Of a DNA stretch of 64,000 bases, positions 62,330-64,000 are shown one piece after another. Every line of letters begins with the position of its first letter. Positions within the stretch are counted from its first letter, which is position 1. The notes under the pieces were generated by a model. It searched no databases. It was given only the letters and a program-made list of their open reading frames with translations, and was not told where the DNA came from. The position numbers and the translations under genes are program-made. The stretch is from Solibacillus silvestris (GTDB lineage Bacteria > Bacillota > Bacilli > Bacillales_A > Planococcaceae), in NCBI GenBank assembly GCA_001586195.1, contig CP014609.1:160001-224000 (forward strand), given 5' to 3'.

Positions 62330-63520
62330 ATGTCAAACGTATTAAATACCTTTTTAGATGAAAACTTACTGGCACTACAAGCACAAGGTTTATACAACGA
62401 AATTGATCCGGTAGAAGGAGCAAACGGCCCGATTATCAAAGTTGGAGGCAAACAGCTTGTAAATCTGTCATCAAACAACTATTTAGGTTTGGCGACGAAC
62501 GATGAGCTGAAAAAAATTGCTCAAGACACGATCGCTTCATACGGTGTCGGTGCTGGTGCTGTTCGTACAATTAACGGCACACTTGATCTACATGTAAAAC
62601 TGGAAGAAACATTAGCAAAGTTTAAAGGTACAGAAGCAGCAATCAGCTATCAATCAGGCTTCAACTGTAATATGGCAGCAATTTCGGCTGTTATGGACAA
62701 AAATGATGCAATATTATCGGATGCATTAAACCATGCTTCAATTATCGACGGCTGCCGTTTATCAAAAGCAAAAATTATTCCGTTTGCACATGCGGATATG
62801 GATGATTTACGCGCAAAAGCAAAAGACGCAACAGAATCAGGCCTTTACAATAAAGTAATGGTCATTACAGATGGCGTTTTCTCGATGGACGGCGATATTG
62901 CCAAGCTTCCGGAAATCGTGGAAATCGCAAAAGAATTTGATTTAATTACGTATGTAGACGATGCACACGGTTCAGGCGTTACAGGTAAAGGTGCCGGAAC
63001 AGTGAAGCATTTCGGTCTGCAACACGATATCGACTTCCAAATTGGTACATTGTCAAAAGCAATCGGTGTTGTCGGCGGCTATGTGGCAGGGAAGAAAAAT
63101 CTGATCGACTGGCTAAAAGTTCGATCTCGTCCGTTTTTATTCTCAACAGCATTACCACCAGGGGATGTTGCGGCTATTACACGTGCTGTAGAGATGATTA
63201 TGGAATCAACTGAGCTGCATGACAAGCTTTGGGAAAACGGTCAGTATTTAAAAGACGGCCTAGCAAAACTTGGCTTTAATATCGGTGATTCGGAAACACC
63301 GATTACACCATGTATTATCGGCGAAGAAAAGCTGACACAACAATTCTCGAAACGTTTACTCGAAGAAGGTGTGTACGCAAAAGCAATCGTGTTCCCGACA
63401 GTACCAAAAGGAACAGGCCGCGTGCGCAATATGCCAACAGCGGCACATACGAAAGAAATGCTCGATGAAGCATTAGCGATTTACGAAAAAGTAGGCCGCG
63501 AGTTAGAAGTAATTAAATAA
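62330..63520 (+). CDS. kbl: glycine C-acetyltransferase (2-amino-3-ketobutyrate CoA ligase)
   Basis: 396 residues, a fold-type I PLP enzyme of the alpha-oxoamine synthase family. Motifs: [46 protein letters not shown] and the PLP lysine in [16 protein letters not shown]. It cleaves 2-amino-3-ketobutyrate to glycine and acetyl-CoA in threonine degradation. BioF is the close alternative; length and the ending favour Kbl, but no tdh lies next to it. The start follows GAAAGGATG. Confidence 0.88.
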   Translation: MSNVLNTFLDENLLALQAQGLYNEIDPVEGANGPIIKVGGKQLVNLSSNNYLGLATNDELKKIAQDTIASYGVGAGAVRTINGTLDLHVKLEETLAKFKGTEAAISYQSGFNCNMAAISAVMDKNDAILSDALNHASIIDGCRLSKAKIIPFAHADMDDLRAKAKDATESGLYNKVMVITDGVFSMDGDIAKLPEIVEIAKEFDLITYVDDAHGSGVTGKGAGTVKHFGLQHDIDFQIGTLSKAIGVVGGYVAGKKNLIDWLKVRSRPFLFSTALPPGDVAAITRAVEMIMESTELHDKLWENGQYLKDGLAKLGFNIGDSETPITPCIIGEEKLTQQFSKRLLEEGVYAKAIVFPTVPKGTGRVRNMPTAAHTKEMLDEALAIYEKVGRELEVIK

Positions 63521-63528
63521 AAGATGTT

Positions 63529-63563
63529 AAGCTCAGCGCTGTTTTTATGGTGCTGAGTTTTTT
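63529..63563 (+). terminator. terminator of kbl
   Basis: AAGCTCAGCGCT pairs with GTGCTGAGTTTT around a T-rich loop, followed by T. Confidence 0.85.
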
Positions 63564-63569
63564 GTGATT

Positions 63570-63683
63570 TGAGGATTATTTAGTGCATGCTGAGGATTAT
63601 AAAATAGAGACTGAGGATTAAGTGAGGGCAAGTGAGGATTATTAAGTGATGGTTGAGGATTACTGAGTCAAAACTGAGGATTA
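63570..63683. repeat. 21-base-period array of TGAGGATTA cores
   Basis: The 9-base core TGAGGATTA occurs six times, at 63570, 63591, 63612, 63633, 63654 and 63675, with no change and a strict 21-base period. The 12-base spacers differ. The frame that reads the core carries stops, so it is not coding. It lies between the terminators of the converging kbl and aminotransferase genes, the same setting as the array at 5750. Confidence 0.95.
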
Positions 63684-63688
63684 AAACA

Positions 63689-63716
63689 AAAATGCGGCGA
63701 ATAAAACACCGCATTT
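63689..63716 (-). terminator. terminator of the aminotransferase gene
   Basis: On the minus strand AAATGCGG pairs with CCGCATTT around TGTTTTATTCG, followed by TTGTTTT. Confidence 0.85.
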
Positions 63717-63742
63717 CTGATAGCAGAATCATACAATGAAAG

Positions 63743-64000
63743 TTATTTCAAAACCGTCTCCTCAAACAGACCAAGCTTCGCGACACGCTGCATTGCTTCG
63801 CGCAAACGTTCTTCATCGACGAGCAGTCCGACACGAATATAGCCTTCGCCGTATTCACCAAAACCATTACCAGCTGCAACGGCAATATCCGCTCTTTCCA
63901 GCAAATAGTCGGCAAATAGCTCGCTTGTATATGGTGCAGGTACAGGGAGCCATGCGAAAAACGAGCCTTTCGGAGCTGTAATTTCCCAGCCGATTTTATG
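63743..64000 (-). CDS. class I/II aminotransferase, C-terminal part (gene runs out of window)
   Basis: The last 85 residues are visible. APKGSFFAWLPVPAPYTSE, the GNGFGEYGEGYIRVGLL motif with the substrate-binding Arg, and an ending FEETVLK resemble the MtnE/YkrV or LL-diaminopimelate-type PLP aminotransferases. The PLP lysine and N-terminus lie beyond the window, so the exact family member is open. Confidence 0.8.
   Translation of the reverse strand, partial: HKIGWEITAPKGSFFAWLPVPAPYTSELFADYLLERADIAVAAGNGFGEYGEGYIRVGLLVDEERLREAMQRVAKLGLFEETVLK

Overview
The window is one stretch of a low-GC Gram-positive (Firmicutes) chromosome. It shows strong AGGAGG-type ribosome sites, many TTG and GTG starts, and intrinsic terminators after most genes. 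The rRNA-tRNA cluster is ordered like the large Bacillus cluster, and there are S-layer homology domains, paired HelD motors, a VrrA/YqfQ-like protein and a staygreen-family protein. Together these suggest a member of the Bacillaceae/Planococcaceae, in the Lysinibacillus/Solibacillus neighbourhood. That placement is inferred from gene content, not from a search.

Region by region. 1-3890: 3' part of a 23S rRNA, a 5S rRNA and 14 tRNAs, with one leftover tRNA fragment. 4125-9318: a secreted S-layer-anchored metallo-beta-lactamase/Excalibur protein; a subtilisin-like secreted protease; divergent from it, an RNPP-type HTH-TPR regulator followed 20 bases later by a 29-codon secreted-peptide gene, which looks like a complete quorum-sensing cassette. 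9391-13459: aldehyde dehydrogenase with its DUF779 partner, an AbrB-type membrane protein and heme O synthase. 13460-14330: an interspersed repeat, a candidate small RNA and an inverted-repeat element. 14335-21737: M20 dipeptidase, a PlsY-like acyltransferase overlapping a GNAT-aminotransferase fusion, an ECF sigma factor, a paired SMR efflux pump with its TetR repressor, and a MarR/Spx-like pair. 22358-33625: ABC-F protein, small proteins, oxidoreductases, HelD, UppP, a MarR-MFS pair and an aminotransferase. 34340-37948: cold-shock protein with a structured leader, topoisomerase III and a SET-domain protein. 38261-42846: an M20 amidohydrolase, two membrane proteins including DUF5058, and a divergent PucR-type regulator, which looks like one uptake-and-hydrolysis system. 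43069-49049: alanine/sodium symporter, SMP-30-like protein, MBL hydrolase, orphan betaine-binding lipoprotein, histidine phosphatase and a gene fragment. 49395-59208: second HelD, WYL regulator pair, GNAT, staygreen, VrrA-like, EamA transporter, SDR and nitroreductase. 59279-64000: EAL protein, hypothetical protein, YbaK, YczE-like protein, Kbl and the 3' end of an aminotransferase.

Two things stand out beyond ordinary genes. First, the regulator-peptide-protease cassette at 6182-8940. Second, two unrelated arrays, at 5750-6066 and 63570-63683, built on the same plan: a conserved 9-base core, a 12-base unconserved spacer and a 21-base period (two helical turns). Each lies between the ends of converging genes. 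A family of about 290-340-base modular repeats with terminator-like hairpins occurs three times and in fragments.
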